Shown here: piece after piece, positions 52,024 to 61,883 of the stretch | Numbering within the stretch: the first letter of the stretch is position 1 | How the letters are laid out: every line of letters begins with the position of its first letter | Source: an uncultured Flavobacteriaceae bacterium | GTDB lineage: Bacteria > Bacteroidota > Bacteroidia > Flavobacteriales > Flavobacteriaceae | NCBI GenBank assembly: GCA_947498845.1 | Contig: CANMLX010000003.1 | Span: 62,001 to 126,000 of the forward strand | DNA length: 64,000 bases | Reading direction: 5' to 3' | Made by a program: the position numbers and the translations under genes | The notes under the pieces: generated by a model | Told to the model about the DNA's origin: nothing | The model's database searches: none | Seen by the model: only the letters and a program-made list of their open reading frames with translations

Positions 52024-54174
52024 TTATTCATTTAATTTTTGCTCTTCACCACAATATGGACAAAAAACAAAGCCTTTGCTCAATCGATTACTACAATTTG
52101 AACAAATTATTATTTCTTCGATTACTGATTTAAAAGGAACACTTGTTTTGAATGTGAAATCATCAGGAATTTCCTTTAAAAAACTTGACTCATTCCCTTT
52201 TTCTGTAATTAGGAATAGGTCGTCTTTTGCCCTTGTAATTGCTACATAAAATAATCTCCTTTCCTCTTCGAGTAATAGGTCATGATTTGATTCTTTAATT
52301 ACTTGATAAACTCTGTCCTCCATCCATATATCTGGAAACCCTCCATTTCCTTCTGTCAATCCAATAATAAAGACCGCCTTTGCTTCAAGTCCTTTAGAAG
52401 CGTGAATGGTCTTACCTGAAACAAATACTCGCTCTTGTTTAAACCTTTCGAAATACGGACTAAACATTTTACTTCTACGATATAAGAATAGTATGTCTTC
52501 TTTTGTGTAGCCTTTATCTTTTAACTTATTGACTTGATCAAGTACATATTCAACATTTTCAGCTTCATTTTTGCCTGCATAAACATGGATTTTACTACTT
52601 GATTTTTTATTTGAACGAACATCCTTATCAATCTTGAATTTATTATGCTTGATTACTTCATTACTTGCACCAACTATATATTCTGTGCTTCTGTAATTCA
52701 TACTCAACTTTATGGTTTTCGATTCTTTAAAATGTTGCTTAAAATTGATAATGTAATCTACATTAGAACCTCTAAAACCATAAATACTTTGCCAGTCATC
52801 TCCAACGCAAAAAAGTTGGTTGTTTTCTGTTAGTAAAAGTTTTATTAATTCTACTTGTAAATTGTTTACATCTTGAAATTCATCTACAAGAATATACTCA
52901 AATTTCCCTCTAAACTTATCTACGATTTCATTGCGTTTTTTAAATAGTGAAATCGTTTTTGTTATTATATCATTAAAGTCAAGATATGATTTGTTGGTAC
53001 AATAGAATTTATATTGCTCGATTACTGGAACAGCAAGTTTATAAAAATTTCGAACCCTTTCATGTTGATCTTTTTGTGATTGCTCTAAAACTGTTTTAAC
53101 AGGAATATTTTCAGCTTTAACCATGTCAATTATACGGAGGGTTTGACGTAGAAAATCTTTAACTTCTTTATGATATGATTTAAATTCTTCCTCAAATGAT
53201 AAAGCTGTTGAAAAATGATAGTTAGAAGGAAGTCTGTTTTTTACAATTCTTTCTAATGCTAAATTGAAGAGAGCAGTATCTTTAGTTTGTTCTTCAAATG
53301 TTTTTACAAACAATTTATTTGCTTTAAAAAATTGTTCTTCTTTATTTTTTGAAGGATAACTTAATTTACTTGTGTGTTCTATAAATAGGTTTGCTTCGGG
53401 AATATAAAAGTCTGGCCTAAATTTAAAATCTGAAAAATCCACTTCATACTCATATTCAAACTTAATATTACGAAGGTAAAGCCAATCTGCTATGTATTGC
53501 TCAGATTTAGAACGAACCCTAGTTCCATTTAGGGTTGTAAAATATTTATTATTATATGTTTTTAAGTCTATTTTCTTTTCAATATGTACCTTATCAACCA
53601 TATAATCCAAAATGTATCTTTTTAATTTAAGCAGATACTCGTTGGATTCACAGTTTTCAATTAGGATTTTATGAATAACTTCAAAGGCTGTTTCTATTGC
53701 TGAATATTTGGTGAATTCATTATCTTTTACTTTGGTATCTCCTATTATTTTGAATTTATTATCAAACTCGTTTACTCCAAAGTTTCGAATTATTCCGTAA
53801 CAAAGACTGTGGAAGGTTTTTAGGGTTAGGTTATCAATCCATTTATATTTTTTAGTAAAAAAGTACCGTTTAGCGTTCTTTTCTTTTGCTGTTCGGTTTT
53901 TGTCCGCTAAAATCCCTGCATATTCTTTGGTGTCGTCTGATGAAATAATTAATCTATCAAGCATTTCATTGGCAGCATTTTTAGTAAATGTTATTGCCAA
54001 AATATTACTTGGATTAATGCCTTTTTCTTCAATTAAATAAATTAGCTTTTGAAGTAGCGTTTTCGTTTTTCCAGAACCTGCTCCAGCAAGAACAAGAAGT
54101 CTTTTACATTCAGAAACTACTGCTTGTCTTTGTTTAGCATTCAGCAAACTTAAATCAGTTTTGATTTCTAGCAT
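52024..54174 (-). CDS. UvrD/Rep-type helicase with inserted PD-(D/E)XK-like domain and zinc ribbon
   Basis: This is a 716-residue superfamily 1 helicase. Walker A AGAGSGKT lies at residues 30-37 and Walker B DEFQD at 431-435, followed by GDDWQSIYGFRG, TIHASKGLEAK and YVAITRAKDDLFL. Between the 1A and 1B parts, residues ~218-300 read RSKSEQYIADWLYLRN (E225), FRPDFYIPE (D255) and FIEH (E266). This matches the nuclease-like module of helicase-IV-type proteins. The C-terminus is a zinc ribbon (CSNC...CPYC). The likely role is DNA repair or defence. It is a single gene flanked by terminators. Confidence 0.88.
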   Translation of the reverse strand: MLEIKTDLSLLNAKQRQAVVSECKRLLVLAGAGSGKTKTLLQKLIYLIEEKGINPSNILAITFTKNAANEMLDRLIISSDDTKEYAGILADKNRTAKEKNAKRYFFTKKYKWIDNLTLKTFHSLCYGIIRNFGVNEFDNKFKIIGDTKVKDNEFTKYSAIETAFEVIHKILIENCESNEYLLKLKRYILDYMVDKVHIEKKIDLKTYNNKYFTTLNGTRVRSKSEQYIADWLYLRNIKFEYEYEVDFSDFKFRPDFYIPEANLFIEHTSKLSYPSKNKEEQFFKANKLFVKTFEEQTKDTALFNLALERIVKNRLPSNYHFSTALSFEEEFKSYHKEVKDFLRQTLRIIDMVKAENIPVKTVLEQSQKDQHERVRNFYKLAVPVIEQYKFYCTNKSYLDFNDIITKTISLFKKRNEIVDKFRGKFEYILVDEFQDVNNLQVELIKLLLTENNQLFCVGDDWQSIYGFRGSNVDYIINFKQHFKESKTIKLSMNYRSTEYIVGASNEVIKHNKFKIDKDVRSNKKSSSKIHVYAGKNEAENVEYVLDQVNKLKDKGYTKEDILFLYRRSKMFSPYFERFKQERVFVSGKTIHASKGLEAKAVFIIGLTEGNGGFPDIWMEDRVYQVIKESNHDLLLEEERRLFYVAITRAKDDLFLITEKGNESSFLKEIPDDFTFKTSVPFKSVIEEIIICSNCSNRLSKGFVFCPYCGEEQKLNE

Positions 54175-54324
54175 TTCTTGTTTCTGTTGTATTTTGTTAA
54201 ACTTAATGCTAAAGAAAAAATAAAGCTCTGCTTAAACAAAATTTATTAATTATAAGACCAATGTAGTTGATTTTTTTTACAAAACAAATTGTTAAGCTCT
54301 TCTAAACTAATACTAAACACAAAC

Positions 54325-54355
54325 AAAAACCCCAAGAATAAAATCCTTGAGGTTT
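54325..54355 (-). terminator. terminator after hppA
   Basis: Read leftwards, CCTCAAGGA-tttta-TTCTTGGGG followed by TTTTTG forms an imperfect stem with a T-run, 23 bases after the hppA stop. Confidence 0.75.
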
Positions 54356-54377
54356 ATAATACAATATCAAAGTAATC

Positions 54378-56585
54378 TTACTCGAAATCACTACGAGAGT
54401 AAGTGTCATCCATCACAATTTCCATAGGTTCACTGTTTTTATCTTCAACATAATTAGCAACTCCTTCAGTAGTTAAAGCAATACTAGGTGCGATTACCAA
54501 TGCTACTACCGACATTAATTTTAATAAGATATTTAATGAAGGGCCCGAGGTATCTTTAAAAGGGTCACCAACCGTATCTCCTACTACAGCTGCCTTGTGT
54601 GCATCTGTTCCTTTTTTACCTTGCTCTTCTATAGTTTTTTTAGCGTTATCCCATGCGCCTCCAGCATTAGACTGGAAAATTGCCATAAGCACACCACAAG
54701 TAGTTACTCCTGCTAATAAGCCTCCTAACATTTCTGCGCCTCCAACAAACCCTACAGCTACGGGCACAGCTATGGCTAATAAACCAGGTAATACCATTTC
54801 TTTTATAGACGCTTTTGTTGAAATGTCCACACATTTATCGTATTCGGCAACACCATCGGCGGCATCGAATATTTTTCTATCGGCTTCCGAAGCTTTTGTC
54901 ATATCAGAATCATATTTGCGCATAACTTCTAAAGCAGCTTTTAACTTTGGAATATCTCTAAACTGGCGACGCACCTCTTCTATCATTGCCATAGCTGCTC
55001 TACCTACAGCATTCATAGACAATGCTGAAAACACAAATGGTAGCATCCCTCCAACAAGTAAGCCTGCCATAATAGTTGGCTTAGAAACATCAATTGCATC
55101 TACATTAGCTGTTTTCATAAAGGCTGCAAATAACGCTAATGCTGTTAATGCTGCCGATGCTATTGCAAAGCCTTTTCCAATAGCTGCAGTTGTATTTCCT
55201 ACGGCGTCTAATTTATCTGTACGCTCTCTTACTTCACTTGGTAACTCTGCCATTTCTGCAATACCTCCTGCATTGTCTGATATTGGCCCATAAGCATCTA
55301 CTGCTAATTGAATGCCTGTATTAGCTAACATCCCTACTGCCGCTATTGCAATACCATACAATCCTGCAAAATGATGGGACACCAAAATAGCTGCTGCAAT
55401 TAATATAATAGGGATTGCTGTAGACATCATACCAATGCCAAGACCTGCAATTATGTTTGTTGCTGCTCCAGTTTCCGACTGCGCTACAATAGAATTTACA
55501 GGCTTTTTCCCTGTACCTGTATAATACTCAGTGACTTTACCAACAGCAAGCCCTGCTACTAAACCTGCTATTGTTGCCCAAAATACGCCCATAGCACCAT
55601 GTTCTAACCCTGTTACTGTTTCGGGTAACAAAGCGTTAATAATAAAATAAGATGCAACTACCATTAATCCTGCCGAACCAAATTCTCCAATATTTAATGC
55701 AGTTTGAGGATTCCCTCCATCTTTCACCTTTACAAAAAAGGTTCCTATAATGGACATTACAATTCCAACAGCTGCTAATACCAAAGGCAAGTAAACTGCG
55801 CCTAAACCATTAAAATCTGGCGTTATTATAAAAGCTCCCAATACCATGGTTCCTATAATAGAACCAACATAAGATTCGAATAAATCGGCTCCCATACCTG
55901 CAACATCACCTACATTATCACCTACATTATCTGCTATTGTTGCTGGGTTCAAAGGATGATCTTCGGGAATTCCAGCTTCTACTTTTCCTACTAAATCGGC
56001 TCCTACATCGGCTGCCTTAGTATAAATTCCACCTCCAACGCGTGCAAACAAAGCTATAGAAGATGCACCAAGAGAAAAACCAGACAATACGTTTAAAACC
56101 TCACTAATCCCCCAACCTTGAGCACTATATATCATAAAAAGACCACTAAGCCCTAAAACACCAAGTCCTACTACACCTAATCCCATTACTGCACCTCCCG
56201 CAAAAGCTACTTCCAAGGCTTTTCCTAATGAAGTTCTTGCTGCACTTGTGGTTCTTACATTAGCTTTGGTGGCTACTTTCATACCTATAAAACCAGCCAA
56301 TGCAGAGCATATTGCCCCTACAATAAATGAAACTGCCACGACACCATTAGAGCCTTCTTCTGCATTTCCTTTAAAAAACAATAGAATTGCTACAGCAATA
56401 ACAAAAACAGATAAAATTTTATATTCTGCTTTTAAGAAAGACATTGCGCCATCGGCAATATTTTTTGCTATTTTTTTCATTTTATCATCACCTTGGTCTT
56501 GCTTATTTACCCATGCGCTTTTTATAAATACAAATAGCAAAGCTAAGACACCAAAAGCTGGCAATCCTTTAATCAAATATTCCAT
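54378..56585 (-). CDS. hppA: membrane-bound ion-pumping pyrophosphatase
   Basis: This 735-residue, about 16-helix pump couples pyrophosphate hydrolysis to H+ or Na+ export. Signatures are [23 protein letters not shown] (substrate site), [18 protein letters not shown] and the late [15 protein letters not shown]. The [10 protein letters not shown] stretch has Ala where potassium-independent pumps have Lys, so this is a K+-dependent type. Whether it moves H+ or Na+ I cannot tell. The soluble pyrophosphatase gene lies just upstream, separated by a terminator. Confidence 0.96.
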   Translation of the reverse strand: MEYLIKGLPAFGVLALLFVFIKSAWVNKQDQGDDKMKKIAKNIADGAMSFLKAEYKILSVFVIAVAILLFFKGNAEEGSNGVVAVSFIVGAICSALAGFIGMKVATKANVRTTSAARTSLGKALEVAFAGGAVMGLGVVGLGVLGLSGLFMIYSAQGWGISEVLNVLSGFSLGASSIALFARVGGGIYTKAADVGADLVGKVEAGIPEDHPLNPATIADNVGDNVGDVAGMGADLFESYVGSIIGTMVLGAFIITPDFNGLGAVYLPLVLAAVGIVMSIIGTFFVKVKDGGNPQTALNIGEFGSAGLMVVASYFIINALLPETVTGLEHGAMGVFWATIAGLVAGLAVGKVTEYYTGTGKKPVNSIVAQSETGAATNIIAGLGIGMMSTAIPIILIAAAILVSHHFAGLYGIAIAAVGMLANTGIQLAVDAYGPISDNAGGIAEMAELPSEVRERTDKLDAVGNTTAAIGKGFAIASAALTALALFAAFMKTANVDAIDVSKPTIMAGLLVGGMLPFVFSALSMNAVGRAAMAMIEEVRRQFRDIPKLKAALEVMRKYDSDMTKASEADRKIFDAADGVAEYDKCVDISTKASIKEMVLPGLLAIAVPVAVGFVGGAEMLGGLLAGVTTCGVLMAIFQSNAGGAWDNAKKTIEEQGKKGTDAHKAAVVGDTVGDPFKDTSGPSLNILLKLMSVVALVIAPSIALTTEGVANYVEDKNSEPMEIVMDDTYSRSDFE

Positions 56586-56651
56586 GTTTTAATCTGTTAG
56601 TTTAGGTTAATATTATATTAGTTCAGCTAAAAGTAGGAAAATATAGTTTAT

Positions 56652-56682
56652 AAAAAAAGCCACCTTAAATTTAAGATGGCTT
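56652..56682 (-). terminator. terminator after ppa
   Basis: Read leftwards, AAGCCATCTTAAATTTAAGG and TGGCTTTTTTT form a long stem (one mismatch) ending in seven T, 35 bases after the ppa stop. It insulates ppa from hppA. Confidence 0.87.
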
Positions 56683-56716
56683 AGTAATATTAAAATATTT
56701 TGAGAATATAATAATC

Positions 56717-57259
56717 CTATATCGTAAACGTCCTTTTTTTCTTATGCTCACTGTTATTATATCTTTCAACACATTCTCTGTAAATTTTCACGGCTGCAGC
56801 TGCATTTCCCCATCCTCCTGTATCAACTTTTTTCTTCTCCAAGTCTTTATAAACTTTAAAGAAATGTTCTATCTCCTTTAATCTATGGGGATTTAAATCT
56901 TTAATATCCATTTTATTGCTCCAAATTGGATCGGATACTGGTACACATATTATTTTTTCGTCCGGTCCTTTCTCATCTGTCATATAAAAAACACCTATCG
57001 GTCTCACTTCCATAACCACCATTGGGTAAGTAGGTTGATGTCCTAAAACCAATACATCTAATGGATCTTGATCTAATGCCAAAGTTTCTGGAACAAAGCC
57101 ATAATCTCCCGGGTACATCATTGAAGAAAATAACATACGATCGAAACGAATTTTATGTAATGCAAAATCGTATTCGTATTTATTTCTACTTCCCTTAGGT
57201 ATTTCAATTAATACATCAAACGTTACATCTGCATTTATTTCTTTTTTATTATCGGCCAT
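56717..57259 (-). CDS. ppa: soluble inorganic pyrophosphatase
   Basis: This family I pyrophosphatase of about 180 residues hydrolyses cytoplasmic PPi. It has IEIPKGSRNKYEYD, the metal-binding DYGFVPETLALDQDPLDVLVLG cluster of aspartates, and KDLEKKKVDTGGW. The frame extends to 57310, but the -7 box at 57280-57287 lies inside that extension, so ATG at 57259 is the start. It is monocistronic. Confidence 0.95.
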   Translation of the reverse strand: MADNKKEINADVTFDVLIEIPKGSRNKYEYDFALHKIRFDRMLFSSMMYPGDYGFVPETLALDQDPLDVLVLGHQPTYPMVVMEVRPIGVFYMTDEKGPDEKIICVPVSDPIWSNKMDIKDLNPHRLKEIEHFFKVYKDLEKKKVDTGGWGNAAAAVKIYRECVERYNNSEHKKKRTFTI

Positions 57260-57279
57260 AATTATATTTTTATTGTATA

Positions 57280-57310
57280 CAAAAGTACTGAACACCGTAT
57301 CACAAACCAA
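57280..57310 (-). promoter_or_regulatory. promoter of ppa
   Basis: On the minus strand TTG (57310-57308), a 20-base spacer and TACTTTTG (57287-57280) match the -33/-7 pattern. The predicted leader is about 16 bases. Confidence 0.72.
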
Positions 57311-57433
57311 TAAATCACCTACATTTGTATTACGGTTTAATATATTTTTAATTAAAGCGGTTATAATATTCTAATTTTCAAAAAAGTATACCTTTATTTT
57401 TTTAAGTAAACGGTTTTTTCTTAAAACTTAAGA

Positions 57434-58612
57434 ATGAAATTAACTTCAATTTTATCTTTAACAGCTTGTTTTATTATCTGTAGTTCTTGTTCTAACAAAA
57501 AAGAAACGCCCAAATATGTAAATAAAGCAAAACACTCTATTGAAAATATTAATGCCTTACCTACTAAAATTAAGTATCCTAAAAATAATAGTTATGATGA
57601 AAATAGAATAACCCTAGGTAAACTATTATTTTACGACCCTATTTTATCGGGCGATAAAGATGTTGCCTGTGCTACATGCCATCATCCAAAAAATGGTTAT
57701 GCAGAATTTAGAGACATATCAATTGGTGTAAATGGTATTGGTTTTGCAAGCAAACGTGTTTTTAATTCTCCAAACACCATTCCATTTGTAAAACGAAATG
57801 CGCATACTATATTAAACACTGCTTTTAATGGTATAGATACGCTTAATCAATATACCCCAGAAAATGCGCCTATGTTTTGGGACTCCAGAGTTAACAGTCT
57901 GGAAAATCAAGCTATTGAGCCTATAAAATCTCTGGAAGAAATGCGTGGACTGCATTTTTCGGATACTGAAATACTAACCGAAATAGTTTCCAGATTAAAT
58001 ACTATAGAAGCATACAAATCACTATTTAAAGAAGCCTTTAAAGGGGAAAATACAATTACTGTAGAAAATATAGGAAAAGCTATTGCTGCTTTTGAAAGAA
58101 CATTAGTAGCAAATAACTCCAGATTTGACAAATATATGCGAGGCCATAAAAATGCAATTTCTTTATCTGAAAAAGAAGGATTTGAACTATTTAAAAAAGT
58201 GGGTTGTATTAATTGCCATAGTGGCTCCATGTTTTCTGATTATAAAATGCATGTTTTAAGTGTTCCTGAAAATGAAAAATTAATTAAAATTGATAGCGGA
58301 TTCCAACAACAGTTCAGTTTTAGAACACCTACTTTAAGAAACTTAAGGTTTACTGCGCCTTATATGCATAATGGCACATTAACAACACTAGAAAAAGTAT
58401 TGGAGTTTTATGAAGATTTAACTTTTAAAAAAAGCAGAAACCCTAATATTAAAGTTACCCTTATAGATACATTGGCGCAAAAGTTAACTCTAAGAGTTAA
58501 AGATATGGCACTTATTATCTCTTTTTTAAACACACTTAATGACGATAGTTTTGATAAAACTGTTCCTAAAAAAGTACCTAGCGGATTACATGTTGGTGGG
58601 AATATTAATTAA
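57434..58612 (+). CDS. di-heme cytochrome c peroxidase (CcpA/MauG family)
   Basis: This 392-residue lipoprotein (lipobox region CSSC) has two c-type heme sites, C79-A-T-C82-H83 and C258-I-N-C261-H262, and the family stretches LFYDPILSGD, RNAHTILNTAF and RTPTLRNLRFTAPYMHNG. It would reduce hydrogen peroxide in the periplasm using electrons from small cytochromes, or act as a MauG-like oxidase. It stands alone; the stop runs straight into a palindromic repeat. Confidence 0.93.
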   Translation: MKLTSILSLTACFIICSSCSNKKETPKYVNKAKHSIENINALPTKIKYPKNNSYDENRITLGKLLFYDPILSGDKDVACATCHHPKNGYAEFRDISIGVNGIGFASKRVFNSPNTIPFVKRNAHTILNTAFNGIDTLNQYTPENAPMFWDSRVNSLENQAIEPIKSLEEMRGLHFSDTEILTEIVSRLNTIEAYKSLFKEAFKGENTITVENIGKAIAAFERTLVANNSRFDKYMRGHKNAISLSEKEGFELFKKVGCINCHSGSMFSDYKMHVLSVPENEKLIKIDSGFQQQFSFRTPTLRNLRFTAPYMHNGTLTTLEKVLEFYEDLTFKKSRNPNIKVTLIDTLAQKLTLRVKDMALIISFLNTLNDDSFDKTVPKKVPSGLHVGGNIN

Positions 58613-58775
58613 TACCAGTTATATTTTGAATTTACTGTAAAAGAAAATAATGATTTTTTTCTTTGTATGAATTAGAAAATTAAAGCATAGCCTAAGTTTA
58701 CGGTTTCATTTAATAATGAAATAGAAAGGAAAAAAGGGTGTTTTATTGCAGTAAATTCAAAGTGTAAATGGTATA
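58612..58775. repeat. imperfect palindromic repeat (ATACCA...TGGTAT), copy without MITE
   Basis: The ends ATACCAGTTATATTTTGAATTTACTG and, inverted, ATACCATTTACACTTTGAATTTACTG match over ~26 bases with a few changes. The centre AAGCATAGCCTAAGTTTACGG is the reverse complement of the rejoined centre at 15243-15550. It fills half of the 336-base gap before the GH16 gene; the rest shows only AT-rich leader sequence. Confidence 0.75.
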
Positions 58776-58948
58776 ACATCTCTTTCCTATTTTAAAATCT
58801 TAAATCAAGATAAATTTTCTTGTAGATATTATTTCAATATGAAATTGCGTTGGTAAAACAACACCTTTTTGTTCTTGATTTACAATAATTTAACTATATT
58901 CAACCTACTAAACTAATTTTTAAACTAAACTAACTAATTACAAGGATT

Positions 58949-60457
58949 ATGAAACGCGCAACTATCGCATTAAAAGTCACTAGACTTTTAATGCTCACAT
59001 TCTTTTTTTGTTTATGTACTATTTATGCTCAACCTCCAGGTACTGGATGGAATCTTGTTTTTAACGAACCTTTTAATGGTTCTTCTGTAAATACATCTAG
59101 GTGGAATATTCGTAATAACTCTCTTGATTGGAATAAAAACGGACGCCAAAGTTATTTTAGAAATCAAAATGCCCGAGTTACTAACGGGAAATTATATATT
59201 GACAACCAAATACACCAGCCCTCACTCTCAAACGGTGCCGAATATACAGGAGCTTGGATGACCTCTAAAACCAAATTTAAATATGGTTACTTTGAAGTGC
59301 GATGTAGAACTGCTTCTGATACTTGGGATAATCATACCTGGCCTACATTTTGGTTATGGGATGGCAAGGGACAGGCAGACTCTGTAGAATTTGATGTTTT
59401 TGAATTACACCGATGGAACACAAAACCCGAGCAAACACTACATTACGAAAATGATTATCGCCTTACTAATCACTCTAATGTAAATGCTCACCAATGGCAT
59501 ACCTACGGTCTGCTATGGACTGCTAACGACATTATTTTTTATATAGATGGTGTTAGACAAACTACAGTCTCCAGACCAAATTCTGAATCTTATACCAAAG
59601 CTGTAAACTTTGCTCGCAAAGCTGTAAATCAACCCTTAATCTTGAGTAGTAGCCCTAATCGTGAAATGCAACCTCCTTTAAATGTAACCTTACCTTCCTT
59701 TATTGTAGAACACGTTAAAGTATGGCAAGGGGGTAATCCTAATGGAAGCGGAAATACTGGAAACCCAATTGTAAGTATGAAAAAAGGAAATATAAATTAC
59801 AATATTGATGGTAATTTTAACGGCGCCAACGGGCAAAACGTTTACTTATGGGCATCTAACAATAATAATATAAACCAACAATGGGAAGAAATTAATCGTG
59901 GCGGAGGTTTTTATTCTTATAAGAAAAGAAATACTAACTATTGTCTTGATGGTGGTAACGGTGGTGCTAACGGACAAAATGTATATTTATGGGAATGTGG
60001 CAACAATAATCAAAATCAACATTGGAGAAAAGTTAACCTTGGTAACAACAAATTTAGGCTAGAGAAGAGAAATGCTTCAGGCTTCTCTATTGATGGAGGA
60101 AATGGTGGTGCCAATGGCCAGAATCTTTATTTATGGGCTTCTAACAACAACAATGTGAATCAGCAATGGCAATTTAGTAATTTAGGCACCGCCAGAAGTG
60201 CTTCTGGTAAACGTGTAGTAGAAAACAAAAGTATAAAAATAGATCAAAACCCTGCTATTGAACATCTTACTGTTTCAGGGTTACAAATAGGAGATCGTAT
60301 TGAAGTGTATACCATAGATGGCAAACTTAGTTTACAAAATAGTGTTAGTAAAACAACTGCCAAAATACCTGTATCTCATTTACAATCTGGCCTTTATTTA
60401 TTAAAAGTTTATAATAGTGAACATGGTGTTTCTTCATTAAAGTTTTTGAAAAATTAA
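58949..60457 (+). CDS. secreted GH16 family glycoside hydrolase with ricin-type lectin domain
   Basis: This 502-residue enzyme has a signal peptide ending near IYAQ. A GH16 domain (about 35-265) carries the catalytic E147-x-D149-x-x-E152 (VEFDVFELH). A ricin/CBM13-type beta-trefoil (about 272-400) has three NQxW repeats and GGNGGANGQN. The C-terminal ~75 residues form a T9SS type A-like tail (YTIDGKL, LQSGLYLLKVY). GH16 enzymes cut beta-1,3/1,4 glucans or algal galactans such as agarose. The exact substrate is not readable here, but it suits a marine polysaccharide degrader. Confidence 0.92.
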   Translation: MKRATIALKVTRLLMLTFFFCLCTIYAQPPGTGWNLVFNEPFNGSSVNTSRWNIRNNSLDWNKNGRQSYFRNQNARVTNGKLYIDNQIHQPSLSNGAEYTGAWMTSKTKFKYGYFEVRCRTASDTWDNHTWPTFWLWDGKGQADSVEFDVFELHRWNTKPEQTLHYENDYRLTNHSNVNAHQWHTYGLLWTANDIIFYIDGVRQTTVSRPNSESYTKAVNFARKAVNQPLILSSSPNREMQPPLNVTLPSFIVEHVKVWQGGNPNGSGNTGNPIVSMKKGNINYNIDGNFNGANGQNVYLWASNNNNINQQWEEINRGGGFYSYKKRNTNYCLDGGNGGANGQNVYLWECGNNNQNQHWRKVNLGNNKFRLEKRNASGFSIDGGNGGANGQNLYLWASNNNNVNQQWQFSNLGTARSASGKRVVENKSIKIDQNPAIEHLTVSGLQIGDRIEVYTIDGKLSLQNSVSKTTAKIPVSHLQSGLYLLKVYNSEHGVSSLKFLKN

Positions 60458-60480
60458 ACCATTTTTATAAGTTAAAAATC

Positions 60481-60644
60481 ATACCAATTCTTAAATGAAT
60501 ATACTGTAAAGTAAAATGATGGATTTTGGAATTATACGAGACAGAAAAAATAAGCATAGCTGTAGTTATGGTTCTTTTTTATGTTGAAGATAGAATTTCA
60601 AAAGACACTTTTTAACTCAGTAAATTCATTTGGGAATTGGAATC
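60481..60644. repeat. imperfect palindromic repeat (ATACCAATTC...GAATTGGAAT), copy without MITE
   Basis: The left end ATACCAATTCTTAAATGAATATACTG and the inverted right end ATTCCAATTCCCAAATGAATTTACTG are alike. The centre reads AAGCATAGCTGTAGTTATGGTT, the same family as 58612-58775. It occupies most of the gap between the GH16 and SMP-30 genes. Confidence 0.72.
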
Positions 60645-60707
60645 ATTAGAATTAAATAAACTTGTACCTTAGTTCTAATGCTAATGTTACTTATAAAACA
60701 AATACTT

Positions 60708-61808
60708 ATGACTAAAAATTATTCGATTTACCTTAAAAATTTAATCGCTCTATTTTGTTTTACATTACTCTCTTCGGCTATAAATATTAGCTGTAAAGCG
60801 AAATCTAACAATAGCGATATACTACAAATTGATGAGACTCAAAAGATCGAATCTGCCGATAGCGAAAAATTAGATTCAACTAGTAAACACCCAACTTATG
60901 GGAGTATAGAGCGTTTAGACGCTGCTATAGATGCTATTATCTCTAAAGGTGTAAAAATAGAGCTCGTTGCCGAAGGTTTTAATTGGTCTGAAGGTCCTCT
61001 TTGGCTTCAAAAAGAGCAAAAGCTTATTTTTTCTGATGTTCCTGAAAATAAAATTTACGAATGGAGTGAAAAAAACGGGTTAAGTGTTTATATGACGCCT
61101 TCTGGATATACTGGTCCTGACAAAAATATTACCAAAGGCTCTAATGGCTTAACTCTAGACCTTGAAGGCAACCTAATTTTATGTCAAGTAGGAGATAGAA
61201 GGATTAGTAAACTTGTAAGTTTAAAAGATGCTTTAAACCCAAAATTTGAATCTATTGTAGATAATTATAATGGAAAGAAATTTAACTCCCCCAACGATCT
61301 GGTTTACGACAAAAAAGGTAACTTGTATTTTACAGATCCTTCTTTTGGACTTGGAAAAGAGAAGAGTGACATTGGGTTTAATGGTGTTTATTTTTTTAGT
61401 GAAAATGGAAAACTTATACTTTTAGATCATACAATTACAGCACCTAATGGTATTGCTATATCTAATGATGGAAAAATACTTTATGTCGCAGACTCAAAAG
61501 CTACTCAACCTTCAATATGGGCTTTTGATATTATTTCTGAAGGAGTAATTAAAAACAAAAGACTTTTCTTTGATGCTACACAAGCGATGCATAGAAGTGT
61601 AGACAAACAAAAGTCGGATGGCATGAAAATAGACAATTCAGGCAATATATTTCTAGCTGGCCCTGGTGGTATACTTATAATTTCACCTCAAGGAAAACAT
61701 CTTGGCACCATAAAACTTGATAAAAATACTGGTAATTGTGAATTCACTCCAGACAAAAAAACATTGTTTATTACTTGCGATAATTATTTATTAAGAGTTA
61801 CATTATAA
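60708..61808 (+). CDS. SMP-30/gluconolactonase-like lipoprotein
   Basis: This ~366-residue beta-propeller protein has a signal and lipobox (NISC), then LVAEGFNWSEGPLWL, PENKIYEW, NGLTLDLEGNLILCQ, FNSPNDLVYDKKGNLYFTDP and APNGIAISNDGKILYV, the SMP-30/LRE signature with its metal-binding Glu and Asn. It probably hydrolyses a sugar lactone in the periplasm. ATG at 60708 is preferred; the upstream ATG at 60678 would make an unusual N-terminus. Being next to the GH16 gene fits sugar use. Confidence 0.88.
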   Translation: MTKNYSIYLKNLIALFCFTLLSSAINISCKAKSNNSDILQIDETQKIESADSEKLDSTSKHPTYGSIERLDAAIDAIISKGVKIELVAEGFNWSEGPLWLQKEQKLIFSDVPENKIYEWSEKNGLSVYMTPSGYTGPDKNITKGSNGLTLDLEGNLILCQVGDRRISKLVSLKDALNPKFESIVDNYNGKKFNSPNDLVYDKKGNLYFTDPSFGLGKEKSDIGFNGVYFFSENGKLILLDHTITAPNGIAISNDGKILYVADSKATQPSIWAFDIISEGVIKNKRLFFDATQAMHRSVDKQKSDGMKIDNSGNIFLAGPGGILIISPQGKHLGTIKLDKNTGNCEFTPDKKTLFITCDNYLLRVTL

Positions 61809-61829
61809 ATATTAAAATAGGATTCGTAT

Positions 61830-61837
61830 TATATTTG
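61830..61837 (+). promoter_or_regulatory. promoter -7 box (TATATTTG) of the first MtfA-like gene
   Basis: An exact TAnnTTTG match lies 46 bases before the ATG at 61884. No clear -33 TTG is present. Confidence 0.5.
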
Positions 61838-61883
61838 CACCTTCACTTTATGTGCTTATAAGAACTCTCATTAAAAATTATTT

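Noticed and set aside
54595..55293. 232-codon open frame antisense to hppA
   Set aside because: It is a shadow of the highly constrained, Ala/Gly-rich pump gene; no family resemblance and no promoter.
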